A DNA stretch of 36,608 bases from Pelargonium nanum (GCA_036897485.1 JAYMTF010000434.1:1-36608); one strand, 5' to 3'; positions 11,283 through 23,766 are shown, numbered from the stretch's first letter. The notes: a model not told the origin generated them from the letters alone. Translations and numbers: made by a program.

Positions 11283-14200
11283 TCAAGTGCAGATTGCTTC
11301 GACAGCGAGTCTCTTGGTTGTTTCGTGACACGAACTGCTATCGAAATTCCCTTCTGCGAGCTCAATGCTACAATCATTTTTGCCTAAACATGCCTGCAAC
11401 AACAATGTGGAAGCAAGTCATGAAACTAGTACATTTCGATCTCACTCGAGGAGTTAGTTTTACAAGTTTCCGATGACGTGAAACATTATGCAGAAATGCG
11501 AAGACCTAATTTACTTATTTTATTCACACTTTCTATAAAGTCGAGCTGGCACGACACAAAATAAAATAAGTGCTACGAAGATGTGAATATGCATGCTGAA
11601 ATAGAGTAGTTGTTACCTTTTCGACCATTGAAATGGTATTGGGATCGTGACAGTCTCCGGTCTTGTAAGATCCACACTTTCCAGTTGGAGTTCCGAAGCT
11701 GGCAAATTTTACAGCTGATATACGAGTATTCTTAGCGCACTTCAGATGCGCAGTTGCTTTCTTCGAAGACTCGAGTTCCAAGGATGGGTGATCTTCTGCA
11801 ACCAAAGCACACACGCCTGTAGTTTTCCGGCTTGAGAACTTGATCTTTGTTGGATCTCCTCCTTTCTCCTCGAAGAGCACCAGTACATTTCCAGATGGCT
11901 TGAACCAAGATCGCGGGACATGGTACCTGATCCATGATAAACATTAACTTTTCAAAAAGAAAGTTTATATCATGAGCATAAACTAAACTCAGAACTTGCA
12001 ATTCGTGTTGTCAGGTTGTGTTATAGGTTAAATACGTGTTGCATGAGCCAATATGTAAGGTCCTTCTGATACATTACCATCTCTGTGTTGGTTCGCCACA
12101 GCCAGTGTTGCATTTGTCCGGCATGAATTTGCCTCTGTAATTGCATTCTTGGACACACTCATTTTTAGGGGCTTTCCTCGGCCAATATCTTCCAATTTCT
12201 TCACCATTCAACCAAGCCATCCCTTTCCCCATTTTAAGCATATCCAATCCTATGGGTTCATCACCAGGCGGAGCATCCACAATAGCCTGAAAAATCCACA
12301 TAATTATCATTGTATCTAACTTTTCATGAAAGACTGGTCAATTTATCTTCACAAGAAAAGCAATCTTTACAACTGTTTTTACCTTGTACCATGTGAGAGT
12401 CTGCCCCTTTGGCGGTTCTGAGGTCGATACCCAGTTTTTGCTGTTTAAACCGTCTCCCTTGTATATATTTAGGCTTTCTCCTTTCACTCCAAGCTGTAGA
12501 AACGCAAAAGAAAGGAAGGGGATGATGCTAGCTAAAAAGTTGACCGTAGCATTTGGATTGTAATTTTTGTTCAAGAATGGGAATGAGACTCTCGTTCTTC
12601 ATGTTAGGATTAGAACTTTTCGGTCATGAGAGGATTTGGGAATGACAATCTCATTTCCATTCCTTTTCTCATTCCATTTTTTTTAATCCAAACGCTACAT
12701 TAGGTTATGAAAGAACTAGAAAAGAGATACCTTATAAGTCCAAGTATTTGCAGATAAGTCCATTGTCCCGTTGTTCAATCCCTTGATCGTGACACTCGTT
12801 AAACCAGCCGGTGAAAATTCATAATAGGGTCCTGCTGTCTGAAAGTAAATGCAATAGCTAATAATGTCAACAATCCATATCAATATCACGCAAACTTACA
12901 CACACACAGACAACATAGTAACCTTCAGAAACTCTTGTAAAAAAAAAAGTAGCCTTCAGAAACTATAGAAAACAAAACTATTTACGGGACTTGACTACTC
13001 GAGTACATAAGCAAAGAAGAGTAACTCACTGCGAGGCCAACTGTCATGCTTAGTAGGTCAATTTCATTCTTCCCGGCCTTGAGAGATATGGGTTTCTTGA
13101 GTTTGAAGGGAGAATGTGTGCCATTTCCAGTTCCAGTACCTGAATAGAAATACACGTTAAATCAGCTCATTGAAGCTTGTATAGAAAATTTTCACGAGAA
13201 AACAATATAAAACGCTGGTGGAGTATGGCTGTGGTGAGTGATTAAAGGTACAGAAAGTATGGTTCATAGCAGTGACTACATTTGAAGGAGCAGCCCAAGT
13301 ACCAATGATGCAGGAGATAAAGCACCATTGAGCCAGACAGTGACGTCAAAAGATTGAGCTGAAATTCGCAGTCCAAGCGAAATGGGACAATGAACAAGAC
13401 TACATGTCCATGATGTGTGCCTAGGCCGTATTCTCGCATTCTGAGCTCGTTTGAGGGTGTTTTGGTCATTTTCCTTTCTTTCCTTTTTAGGAGATTTTAT
13501 TTAGTTTTTTTTTCAGTGAGGCAAATCATTGTTCAAGTACCGGCTTAAGAGTTACTAAAAATCAGTACTTTGCACTATTGGGACTTTGAATGTGTAGCTC
13601 GGACCATTGGGCCATTTTAAAAAGAAAAAAATTAGACAATTGCTGAATTATATTAAAAGAAACAAACTATTACCTTGAAATTCCTTGTTAATAAAAACAT
13701 GGACAGTGTGACCTTTCGATTCAACAATAAGAACAGGCCGGCCTCCCTTCTTTAAAAACTCTTCATTGTCGGAAATTGTTATGCTGCCCAAGATATTTAC
13801 AAGATGTAAGAAAGCTGCAATAACTGTCTGATGGACGTAATTACACAAGCTGCAATAACTTTCTCCGACAACTTTTTATCTGAAAATGGATTTTTCTTTA
13901 GAGAAAGATTTACCTTGTTGTGTGCCAAAGGTAATCAGTAGAATCTTTCGTGGTATTTATGTGATCTACAAAACCGTTTTTCACGAAGTCCGCTTGTCCC
14001 CAAATCCCAGCATTCTCAACAAATATTTCCCATTTGAGAACTTTCACATCATCATTTGGTACCATTTCGACTCTAGATGTTTGTGTTCCAACCTGTTGAA
14101 TTTACATCGATAAGTGAAGGATAATCCAAAGCATGAATCCAATGACATTTCAATATTAAAATTAGCTATTTTTCTGATGGTATGATTTAGAAGGCATTTT

Positions 14201-17200
14201 AAACCGATATAATAATCATAATAAGTATTTCCCAATGCAAATTGGCTGACTTTCAGAAAGTAGAATCGTTCAGTGGTTCGCATCATGCATGCATGTCAGT
14301 CTATCTATTCAAATTTCAAAGATACCTTTGCAGTGTTAAACGCCACGTTCTTGCAGTCGGGTAATATGCTAACTGACCATGCCGGAAGGTGATACGATAT
14401 GTTTTGAAATTGTACAATCTTGTCGTCTTTGTCATCTTTGTTGGAAATAAAGGCAGCACATCCTCCTGAAGCATCTTTATATACATCCGCCTATCAAACA
14501 AATATGGGATACAGATTAAACGCAACGGTCTTCGTAGAATATCAGGAAATGCAAATGGTGAAGTATGGAACTTGAAAACACAGATCGTTACCTCTTGGTT
14601 CGGACCAAGTGACAAAAGAGTCGGCTCCCCGTTCAGCAATGCATGTTCACACAATTTAATAGCTTTATGAAGTTCCTTTAGGTGTCCCCACTTTGGAAGC
14701 CTAGGTAACCCTGTAAACCATACGGGAAATCATAATATCAACGTTTTGATACTAAGTTTCGATAATAAAAATATGTTCATATCCCGACAACAAGGGTTAG
14801 TGACAATCGCTAGTATGAGAAATGTAGAATGATCACCATATTCATCAACTGGTGCATCGTAGTCGTAGCTTGTGGTAATGAATGGTCCCCCAGCAGTACG
14901 GCCAAAATTCGTCCCGCCATGGTACTAAATTACAAAACATCAGTATTAAATATTGATGTAAAACAACGTAAAGTACCGAATATAACCTTACTGTTTACTT
15001 AATCAAACTATATAGACCTCAAGTGCATGAGATAGAAATTTTATGGTAGTACCATATAGTAATTGTGTACACTCCCGCCTTTCTGGAAAAAGCGAGCAAC
15101 AGCATAAGCAACATCCTCGACTGGCCTGTGAGGATCTCTGCCTCCAAATGTTTTGAACCTGAAAAAAGTAGAAGAACAATCATATCACATCTAAAAATTA
15201 ATAACGCGATCTAATATTAGCTTCTCCACAAAAGAATAAACTCAGAGTAATAAACATTACACGTGTTTTATTTAACAATAAGTTTCAAAGATTACATAAT
15301 TTTTCACAAACAATTCGAGTCTTCTATATATTTTGACTTGATTTTTGGTTTCTACATATTCAAATAAAACTAGAATGACTAAACATCAAAACAGAGAGCG
15401 AATGAGAAACATGAGTCGTTACCATCCAGGCCAATTCTCAGTCCAAATTTTCGGCCTGTTTGGAGAAGTAGGTTTGAAATCATCACAGTAGAAGGAGTTA
15501 CAGGTGTCAATCTGTAAGAAGAAAATACAAAACATTTTTCAAAGAGCTCAGTATTGCAATTCTCAGTTCCAAAGCTCGCCAATAAAAAAAACCTGGTCCT
15601 AAACTTGGACAAAATCACATCTTGCTATATTTGAAAAGCACATGGACAACATAAAGTATTGATAATGTGATTGAAAGATTTTGGTTTTAGCCTGAAGAAA
15701 TGTACTTATAAGAACCCACTAAAGGTTCAAGTAAATGACATACGGTAAAACAAGTATTCAACTTTACTGTATGTTATGCGAAGTTTTTATTTCCAAAGAA
15801 ATAGAAATGCACTAGGTTTAAGATACTGTCAGGAACCAAATTGGTTAGCTTACAGGGCATGTCTCGTTTTTTTTTTTTCATTTACCTAGTGTTAAAAGTA
15901 ACTGGAATCTACGTTTCCCGAAGTACTATATAAATGAAGGTTAACACTGCGAATACTTTATGAGGATTTTTAGCAATAAAGCTCACCACTGGATCAGGAG
16001 CATCCCACTGTTGGCACATAATCCATGGTACACCTATATTTTGAGAAACGGCCATTTTAGCAGCCCACATGGCATATGTCTTCCCCCCATCTCCATAAAA
16101 CTTTTCATAATATCCATATTCGTTCTCGACCTGCAGTAGAAAGATGAATGTGAGACACAACTCAACACTCTATTGTGAATAAATATAAAGCAGTCATATA
16201 TAAGCAAATTGGTGATAAACTACGAATGCAGAAGAAAAAAGTTTACAATAGAAACATGAACTCGCACATTGTCAGACAATGAGCACATGCACAAACCCTA
16301 CATTCAATCTCAATATAGTCCCGAAATTCTTATCGAAACAGAGGAAGCAAAACTCGTAAAGATTGCTTTTATACACAGCTATAGGTTGAATAAGAATATT
16401 TTTTTAGCATTCATCTGACAGTTAATTTGACACATTTCATATAAGAATTTACTTGCCTGGGCCAAGATGATTGGACCTCCTTGAGAAGCAAAAAGTTTCT
16501 CACGTTTCATGAGATCCACTATGACAGTCATGAACCTCTGCATGTAATACTGACCCTCCCAAAGAAACGAGATCAAATAAACTGAACCCACATTTACATT
16601 GAACGGGAAAAAAGGAATTCAAGATATATACAAGGAATAAAGTATCTTGCAATACCTTAAAGGGCTTATTATCTGTTCGGAACACAGTGCCAGGCACATA
16701 ATGCAACCAAACAGGCACGCCACTGCAGAAATTGATAGTCATAATAGAAACAAGGAATAGTGAGTAACAACACTAACGAACGATTGTGAAATCAAGAGAC
16801 TAATTTATTGTATCTATAAGTATACCCATAATTCCATTCTGCGGCAACAAACGGCCCAATTCGTAGAATCAAATACATGCCAGCCTGCTGAACAATCTTC
16901 ACAAACTTGACCAGATCGAATCTTCCCTCAAAAGAATACTAGAAGTCCTCCAAATAAAAGGTAAAAAAGAAAAGAGATCAATTCAACATATAGTACATTG
17001 ATGAATTTGAATCTTACATGTTTATACAGTAAAAAAAACTCTGTGTAGCTCACTTTGCCTGGAGATAGTTCATGTCCGTTCCAAAACACATACGTTTCTA
17101 CCACATCAATCCCTCCTTCTTTAGCTGTTTGAACAAGCCCCGGCCACATCTGCAACAAACGAATTCATACAAAAACGACTAACATTATCACAAACTCTAA

Positions 17201-18032
17201 TCTAAATTCTGAAAAACCATATTGTAACAATCAAATAGGAAAACAAAAACCAACCCAACACAAGAAAATCACTCAAAATAAGCAATCACGTATAACCCAG
17301 ATTGTGCATTTCAGTGAAGCAATAAGCAAACGGTTGGGCTGAATCAGATCAAAATCATCCTAAAACCCCCCAATAAGACATAAAATCTGATCCATTTCAC
17401 CCTCACTCTCACACCTCATTCCTATGTAGCTGAATTCAGCAAGGCTTTTCACAATAAGATGGTCCATTGTCCTTCATTTTCACATCAAATCCAACATTAA
17501 GAATGGTCGAATGAGTCAAAAGTTGCAATCTTTTTCTTTTGGGTTTTCTCGGGAACCAAACAAACACAAAATACATTGATGGAAAAAAAAACCCAATACA
17601 AGAAACTCACTCAAAATAGGCAATCACATATAAACCCAGATTGTGCAGTTCAGTGAAGCAATTAAACAAATAGCTGTATTCAGCTAAGCTTTCCACTATA
17701 AAATGGTTCATTGTCCTTCATTTTACATCAAACCCAACAATCAGAAAGGTCTAACGAGTCGAAAGCTACAATCTTTTTCTCCTGGGTTTTCTCGGGAACC
17801 AAACAAACACAAAACAAATAGTCATGGAAATGCGATAAAATTGTGTATCGGTGTCTCTTACCCCAGGGACACTGCGAGGGTAGTGAATAGCAGAGGAAAT
17901 GAGGAGCTTTCGCTGGCCATCGATGATGAGTGAGCGATGATCGTACGATACATTGGCCGCTGATGCAAATCTGGAGAAAGAGAAGAAGAAGAAGATGGAG
18001 AAGAGTAGCAGAAGCATAGGCGTAACCGCCAT
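11283..18032 (-). CDS. BGAL10: Secreted GH35 beta-galactosidase with C-terminal lectin domain (BGAL10-like), 19 exons, 832 aa
   Basis: Exons (minus): 18032-17862, 17149-17054, 16938-16826, 16722-16656, 16549-16457, 16130-15987, 15511-15423, 15158-15053, 14924-14837, 14710-14592, 14490-14326, 14092-13914, 13783-13674, 13139-13030, 12838-12731, 12493-12383, 12286-12078, 11926-11617, 11393-11283; 2499 nt, in frame throughout. A signal peptide (cleavage after FASA, about residue 25) precedes the GH35 domain. The acid/base signature [14 protein letters not shown] spans residues about 173-186, and the nucleophile is Glu253 in [10 protein letters not shown] Cys-rich stretch ([18 protein letters not shown]) follows, then a SUEL/galactose-binding lectin domain at about 753-832. 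The enzyme releases terminal beta-galactose from wall polysaccharides; Arabidopsis BGAL10 (no lectin domain as I recall) acts on xyloglucan in the apoplast. Motif [15 protein letters not shown] and [17 protein letters not shown] favour BGAL10 among paralogues. Odd points: a GC-AG intron after exon 5 and DYLWHTT in place of the usual DYLWYTT. Confidence 0.95.
12546..12698. mobile_element. Harbinger-like MITE in intron 15 of the BGAL10-like gene
   Basis: Termini GTAGCATTTGGATT (left) and AATCCAAACGCTAC (right) are inverted repeats with one mismatch in 14. Read on the minus strand, the right end followed by A7-8 and TGG equals the left end of the element at 3194. The interior has GGAATGAGACTCTCGTTC and GACAATCTCATTTCCATTCC. 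The flanks (TGA left, TTA right) suggest a decayed 3-bp target duplication. It fills most of the intron 12730-12494. Confidence 0.7.
16455..16456 (-). other. Non-canonical GC 5' splice site (GC-AG intron 5)
   Basis: Exon 5 must end at 16457 to join ILAQ to VENEYG. The bases after it on the minus strand are GCAAGT, in the context GCCCAG|GCAAGTAA, which is the standard consensus of plant GC-AG introns. The acceptor at 16131 is CTGCAG|GTCGAG. A GT one codon further would shift the frame. The paralogous BGAL6-like gene has a normal GT (TCACAG|GTCAAT) at the same position. Confidence 0.85.
17254..17829. repeat. Tandem duplication in intron 1 of the BGAL10-like gene
   Basis: Copy A is about 17254-17584 and copy B about 17592-17829. 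Shared blocks include CACTCAAAATA, CCCAGATTGTGCA, TTCAGTGAAGCAAT, CATTGTCCTTCATTTT and TCTCGGGAACCAAACAAACA. Copy A holds about 95 bp more in its middle. The array ends some 30 nt from the exon 1 donor at 17862. A long plus-strand open frame across it is a shadow of exon 1. Confidence 0.85.
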
Positions 18033-18078
18033 AGTTACTATTTTTAGAAAGTGTTTAGCTCAGTGAAATGATTCGGAG

Positions 18079-18085
18079 TTTTATA
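18079..18085 (-). promoter_or_regulatory. TATA box of the BGAL10-like gene
   Basis: TATAAAA on the minus strand within CTCTCTATAAAACTCC, 47 nt upstream of the start codon. This implies a very short leader of roughly 15-25 nt. No other TATA motif lies as close. Confidence 0.6.
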
Positions 18086-18094
18086 GAGAGACTG

Positions 18095-19949
18095 AGCTGA
18101 GGAGTGAACAGTAGATAGTGAAGCAAGAGAAGGATCCGAACAGAGATTGATGATCTAATATTTTCTAATCAATTTTATAGGGGATTTTTCCAATTAAAAA
18201 ATAGATTATATTGTGTGACAGAGATAATTTAAATTTATATATAACTAGATTTTTGTTGTGTTTTAATTTCCAAATTATTTAACCCGGATTATTATAAAAA
18301 ACAATACAACAACAACTCATCTCCGTCCAGCAAACAGATGACCGATGTAGAGCTAGAGTGTCAAGCTGGCTCATAAACAACTTTGTTTGCAAAACGACTA
18401 ATAAAAAGCTCAACGATGGTAAAAAAACTAAACTAAAGACAGATAATCACATATGACTAGTCCAAAGTTACAACCATTATCTTTTAGATCCCTAGTGCAA
18501 AGCGCTACTACTGTTTAGACTTGCGTTGAACTTCATAATAATACTCATCCACTCGAACACCTAACCCGACTCCGTCGTCGCTCAAAAAGCACACCCTCTA
18601 CCACTTTTGGCTAGACTGGACTCGTCCAGGAACAACAACCACTTCTCATTCGCCCATCTAGCCATATGTGTATGTTTGTAAACTTAATTCAGCATACATC
18701 TCAGCATTAAAAAAATTATAATTTAACTGATAATTGTCTATAAATCTATCTATAATTATGCTGAAATTGTTAAACTGAAATATACATGTAACAAGTGCGC
18801 ATTTGGTCGGTACTCTTCTTTTTTCCACAATTTATTTATTTTTGTAATTTCACACATTTTTGTTTATAAAAAAGGTGGATTTTTATACATACATATATAC
18901 ATTGACCATTGTTTGAAAAGTGACAAACCTAAATCCTGGTTACGCAATTAAACAGCTGTGTCCTTATACATCAATAAAGTTACCTTTCTTTTATCCAAAA
19001 ATATAAATAAAACAAAAAGAGTAATTAATGATATAAAGTGATGATTAGGACTGACTAAACAATGATTAATACTAAATCTTACGCGGAAACATCGTCCAGA
19101 CAGGTCTTTGGTTATTGTTTTGCTCGAAAACGTATCTTAGAAAGATCTATTAATCATTGGTCCCACCCGAACCAAATCCAGAACTAGAAATCTACATTAT
19201 AGTATCCTGAACCACGATCAAATGCAGGGCGTTACTACCACGCGCTTCTGTGGGGTTCCGAGGATGCGTTGTGTTGACAATGCACGATGACTAGGGCGCG
19301 TGATGGGAGTTGGAAAACTTGTCCTGAGGTAGGTCAGTTTACACGTGCGAACACCGGTCGGTGAGCCGACAGTGGATGTGATATTATCGGATTGGAGACA
19401 GTAGAATCGGGGCTGTTTGGGCAATAGTAAACCTAGATAGCGGTGCTCCTACTAAACCATGTTTGGGTCGAGTTTTTTTTAAAAGTTGAGCTACATAAGA
19501 GGGGCAGTTATGTCTTTTTAAGACAAATAATCCACCACATACCGTTAACAGACAGACTCGAACTCGAGACCTTACAGAAAATCCAAAGCGATTAAACCGT
19601 TTGATCCAATCTGCCTTGGTGGGTGAGTTTGTTTAGATTCATGCTGATATTACATAAATCGAATCCGACACAAGAACCGTATGGGTTTGTTCAAATTTCG
19701 GGTTTTAATTGCGTGTTTGTCCGGCCCAAAGATGTTTCAATTTTTCTGTTGACAGCATATCCATTCCATACAAGAATCTATGTTAAATTCCTCTAAAATC
19801 CAAATTTAAACACACCTGAAGACCTTGCATTGGTACTAACCATACAGTTAAAGACAATTAGAAAATGTTAAGAAAGATAAAGATCTGGCAAATACTGTTC
19901 TCTTGACAAAACTTGGAGGCACATATTTGAGGCAGGTTCTTCATTTTGT
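18095..19949. other. Intergenic: BGAL10-like promoter and SURP/CID gene 3' flank
   Basis: No gene is supported. From 18160 to 19080 the DNA is AT-rich with no clear structure. From 19205 to 19440 it is clearly richer in GC, with CGCGC, CACACG and CCGGTCGGTGAGCCGAC motifs, and has no coding resemblance. A SINE-like element follows at 19473-19623. The last 150-200 bases before 19950 are the 3' untranslated end of the SURP/CID gene; no canonical AATAAA was found there. Confidence 0.55.
19473..19623 (-). mobile_element. tRNA-derived SINE-like element
   Basis: On the minus strand there is a box A-like motif TGGATCAAACGG (19608-19597, about 10 of 12 to the tRNA consensus), then about 30 nt, then a box B-like motif GAGTTCGAGTC (19565-19555). 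The unit ends in a run of eight A residues (19480-19473). Internal RNA polymerase III boxes at tRNA spacing plus an A-tail fit a plant SINE. No cloverleaf can be drawn, so it is not a tRNA gene. Target duplications were not identified. Confidence 0.5.
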
Positions 19950-22900
19950 TTATCTTGTAACAGTTGATCTTGCACTCATGGATGTATGGTATGTGGTGCT
20001 TCTCTGTTTCCTATACGACGAATAAACATCATCGTACTGACTCACCTCGTTTGGATTAGCTGTTGCACCGAGTCCCAACCTTCCCGAGCTAGTTGATCCC
20101 GGCTTCCGCTCTACAGTACCATCGGCGTATGTCCCTGTCTCCGGGTCGACCTGCAGCAGGTTAGGAGGCGGTGGAATGCATGCTCCTCCCTTGCGAACGG
20201 GAGATGCTCTCTCGTAATCATCGTCTTCATCTTTTGAATCGGATTTCATGGGTCCCTCGGAAGGGTTGACTTCTCCGATTTCCTTGAAGAATTTAGACAC
20301 TCTTTCAAGAACGTCCGAGGGAGAAATGTTGGATGGAGGGATCACTGTCGGGATATCCAAAGGGCTCAACGGAGAGTACGGGACCCCACTACCAATCTGC
20401 ATCTTTTTCACCATTCCGGGGATAAGACCGGGTGGAAACAAAGGATATGGAGGCAATTTTTCGCCAATGTTAGCTGTTGGAGCTGGCATTGGTTGCATAG
20501 ATGATGGAATGGGAGGATTTAAGGGCATGGACCCGCCGTATACATTTGGAGGGATGGAGCTTGGAAGAAACGGCTGATTTGCTAAAGATGGTGGCATGGC
20601 AGGACCAGGGTGCACTTGTTTATCGGGATGCTGTTGAACTGGTAGACTTGGAATGGCACCTTGCTTATCAGGCTGCCATTGCGACGCATTGTGGTTGGTC
20701 GTTTGTTGAGATCCTCCTGCATCAAAAGAAAAACAAATGTAATTTCTACCTAGAAGAGAACTTTCAACACCAATGACAAACCGCCATATTGTTAACTTAA
20801 GGGTTTGTTTCGAAATTAGTACTCTCTATGTCCCAAAATGAGTGTCCATATTTCTATTTTGAGAAAAAAGGAGAAATTAATTAGTGTGGTATATTTACTC
20901 TTGTATCATCGCGATCATGTGTTGAAGGATACTAACTAACTAACTTATTATAATGATACTATTCACAATTCAAGCATAACTAAAGACCTATAAAAAGAAA
21001 GAGGGGAATCATTTTGGGACAAAAATTCGAGTGAAACAAGACACTCATTTTGGGACGGAGGGGGTATTTCATTTGAATTTCTGGATTTGAGCCAAATTCA
21101 ATGTTTGAATGGTCCGATAATTTGGCTTTGGACTTCGATCGACTCAAATCCAATACAACTCAAAACATGCATCAACTACGACATTTCAATTGACAACTCT
21201 CCCCACGTCATTTTGAAATTCCATAGTTTCCCAAACATTAGATTTGAATTTGAAACCATGAATTTCAAATAAATTGTAAGAATAAATGCAGCCAAAAGCT
21301 ATTTGCCACGGTCTAACAAGGAAATATTGATTTCCAAATGTCCTCAACATAAATATGAGAGAGCGAGAGAGATACCTGTAGCAGATAACTCTTTTGAGGG
21401 TGGACCGCCAACCATTTCTCCCTCAAGTGCATAAATGGTATCGTTATCATAAACTTCCTTCGAAGCCCAAAAATGTAAGATCTTCTGTAACCGAGACTGG
21501 TTTTGCTCCTTGTCTTGAGGATTGTGGTAAATCCTGGCGAGCATGGAGCCTATAACAGGCTTAAATGCTAGGGCTTCATTATCAAGTTCATGAGGGTTCA
21601 TCCTTCGCTGTAAGCTGAAAAATGCAGAAAGTGATGTTAAAAAAGAGTGTAAAAGCAAATGCAATAAGCAAAGAAACATCAAAGAAAACACAAAGTGCTC
21701 GCATTCGAAGAGGTATATATTCAGGAATTTAGACAAAAAACCAACGTCCTTGTCATATTAAATCCTAGAACAAAGTTATGTAGCCAAATACAAGCCTCAA
21801 AGATCATTGTCATTGTTTGAATGGCAAAATGTTACCACAAAGTTCCAAATTAGAGGCGTGAAAGCAATAACTGAGGAACCAATGTAACCACAGTAAATCT
21901 ACTTGAGATGTATTATCAACACAATTTTAGACATGACACACTATGATACAGAGCTGTTGTTCAGAAGCAGAGGCATAATATCATAGTATATTTCAGATTT
22001 AACACGGCTTAAAATATTTAGGACAGGTTGGGCACTGCAAAAGCATAGCAGCTTTTACTCTGGTTCTTCTTACATAGGCACATAAAAGATAAATTCCAAA
22101 AAAAAGAAAAACAACCCTCACATCAGAAGAAACCTTAAGAGATTCAAACACAGTACACTGCCTTCCTAGAATACCAGTCAAATGAAGACAGTGGGATAAA
22201 AATGGTCGCACAAGAAAATTGGATCGTGGATGCATTAGAGAACTTTAATGATCCCCAAGAACAACTCAGGAAATTAATACAAGTAAAACAAACACTGAGA
22301 TATTTGCAACTAACAAATGTGTAAATTGATTGAAGTTCAAGGTGATGTCATATTAGATTTAATATGGCCCTGCATTTTGGGCCATAAAAGGGTGCTCAAA
22401 CAAGAATCTTAGGATGGATGTGGTTAATAAAAACAATTTCCCACTTCATTATCAAAAACTATGATCAATTCATAAACATTGTGGCTGGTTCATAATGCAA
22501 ATGTTTTGGAAAAAAATTGCTGAAAAGGAAGGATAACTATTCTCAAATGAATTTCTTAAAAAATGAGAACATGATATCAAACTAGTTACACTCAATTATG
22601 TTATTGATTCTCAATCAGCCAATATACTATTTGGAATCTGCAATTGAAATCATTAAGGAAAAATAACTAACAAAAACTACTACTACTACAATAGTGCAGA
22701 AGTACCTGTCGAAAAGAATGTCATTAACCAGATAAATTATGTGCAATTGCCTCTCAGAATCATCCAGTGCAAAGACCCTTTCTCTAAGTGCCTCTGCTAG
22801 AGCTGGTGCAAATGGTGACCTCTGCATAAACCAAACCTTGGCACTTTTGATAGACTCTTTAGTACCACTAAGGCTGGTGAGCACATTACCAAGTTCCATT

Positions 22901-23742
22901 GCAACATCAGATGGAAGTGGTCCAGATAGACCTTTGAAAGATTTGGACGATTGATCATACTCTGGCCTCCCATGACCCATAAACGACTGAGGATGCTGAT
23001 GGAGCTGCTGCTGATCATAGAATGGAGGGTAGGGAGATTGGTGCATTTGAGGAGTACCCAACAATGAGGCTGAAGCCCCAGCAGCAGCACTATTCATAGG
23101 AGGAGCATTCATGGGAGATGAATTCATCATAGGACTCTGCGAAGGATGCATCACAGGTATCGATGAGGGTGGAAAAGAAGGATTGTAGGGGGTGCCAGGG
23201 AAACGTGTAGATACAAAGAGCATGTAACGGTAGTAAGCATGCCCTTCACCACCAAATAGAAAACCATAAGCAGGATTGTCTTGCTGTTTTTCACGAATCA
23301 TAGCTTCAAACTCAGGACCATTCTTTGCAGAGTACTCTACAAGTTTGTCAATACGCTTGTGGAGCTCAGGATCAGAAGGCGGAGCCGCTGGGGCTGGTGG
23401 AGCAGAATCAAATGGTCCGTGGAAAGGCGAAGGAACAAGATGAGGGGGCATATGTGGAGGGAAAGCTGGTGGTGGCTGTTGTTGCTGCTGAAGATGAAGA
23501 AGATGAGCATGAGGGAGTAGTTGTTGTGGTTGCTGCTGCAAGTGGTGGTGGTAGGGGTGTTGTTGAAGAGAAGGATGTGGGGGTAGGAACGGTTGACCAT
23601 GGACTGAAGGAGGAAATTGTTGGTGTTGTGGATGAAATCCGAATTGTTGTTGCTGTTGAACATTAGCTGCTTGTCGCTGCTGCTGCTGCTGTGCATATGT
23701 CATCGGAGAAGCCGTTGCAAAATCATGAGCCTGTCGATCCAT
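19950..23742 (-). CDS. SURP and CID domain protein, CHERP-like RNA-processing factor, 680 aa
   Basis: Exons (minus): 23742-22706, 21614-21376, 20716-19950; 2043 nt, phases agree, introns GT-AG. Residues 1-125 are a Gln/His/Pro-rich low-complexity tail. A SURP (SWAP) domain lies at about 128-175 ([33 protein letters not shown]). After a Met/Ser/Pro linker, a CID (CTD-interacting) domain covers about 276-425 ([27 protein letters not shown]). The C-terminal third is proline-rich, then acidic ([11 protein letters not shown]), ending in a conserved tail with GRLGLGA and [19 protein letters not shown]. This order is that of CHERP, a U2 snRNP-associated splicing factor in animals; Arabidopsis At4g31200 looks similar from memory. 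Expected location is the nucleus, with a role in pre-mRNA splicing or 3'-end coupling. A GTG just before the ATG is not the start. Confidence 0.93.
20822..21064. mobile_element. Stowaway-type (Tc1/mariner) MITE, 243 bp
   Basis: Both ends carry the Stowaway signature. The left end reads CTCTCTATGTCCCAAAATGA and the right end, on the other strand, reads CCCCCTCCGTCCCAAAATGA, continuing GTGTC on both sides; about 23 of 27 positions match including the target site. The element is flanked by TA at 20820-20821 and 21065-21066, the Tc1/mariner target duplication. It lies in intron 2 of the SURP/CID gene (21375-20717) and codes for nothing. Confidence 0.9.
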
Positions 23743-23766
23743 CACCTTACAATATATTCAAGCTAC

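Noticed and set aside
11283..18032. Broken (pseudogene) beta-galactosidase, because open frames are short and scattered
   Set aside because: All fragments join through consensus splice sites with matching phases into one intact 832-aa protein; the same holds for 26041-33848.
19555..19608. tRNA gene
   Set aside because: Box A and box B resemble tRNA promoters but no acceptor stem or cloverleaf can be formed; a SINE fits better.
22739..23696. Overlapping ORFs on both strands within the first SURP/CID exon
   Set aside because: They arise from the Gln/His/Pro-rich coding sequence read in other frames; only the 23742 frame carries SURP and CID motifs.
23743..23745. An additional Met before the SURP/CID start
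   Set aside because: The codon is GTG directly preceding the true ATG at 23742.
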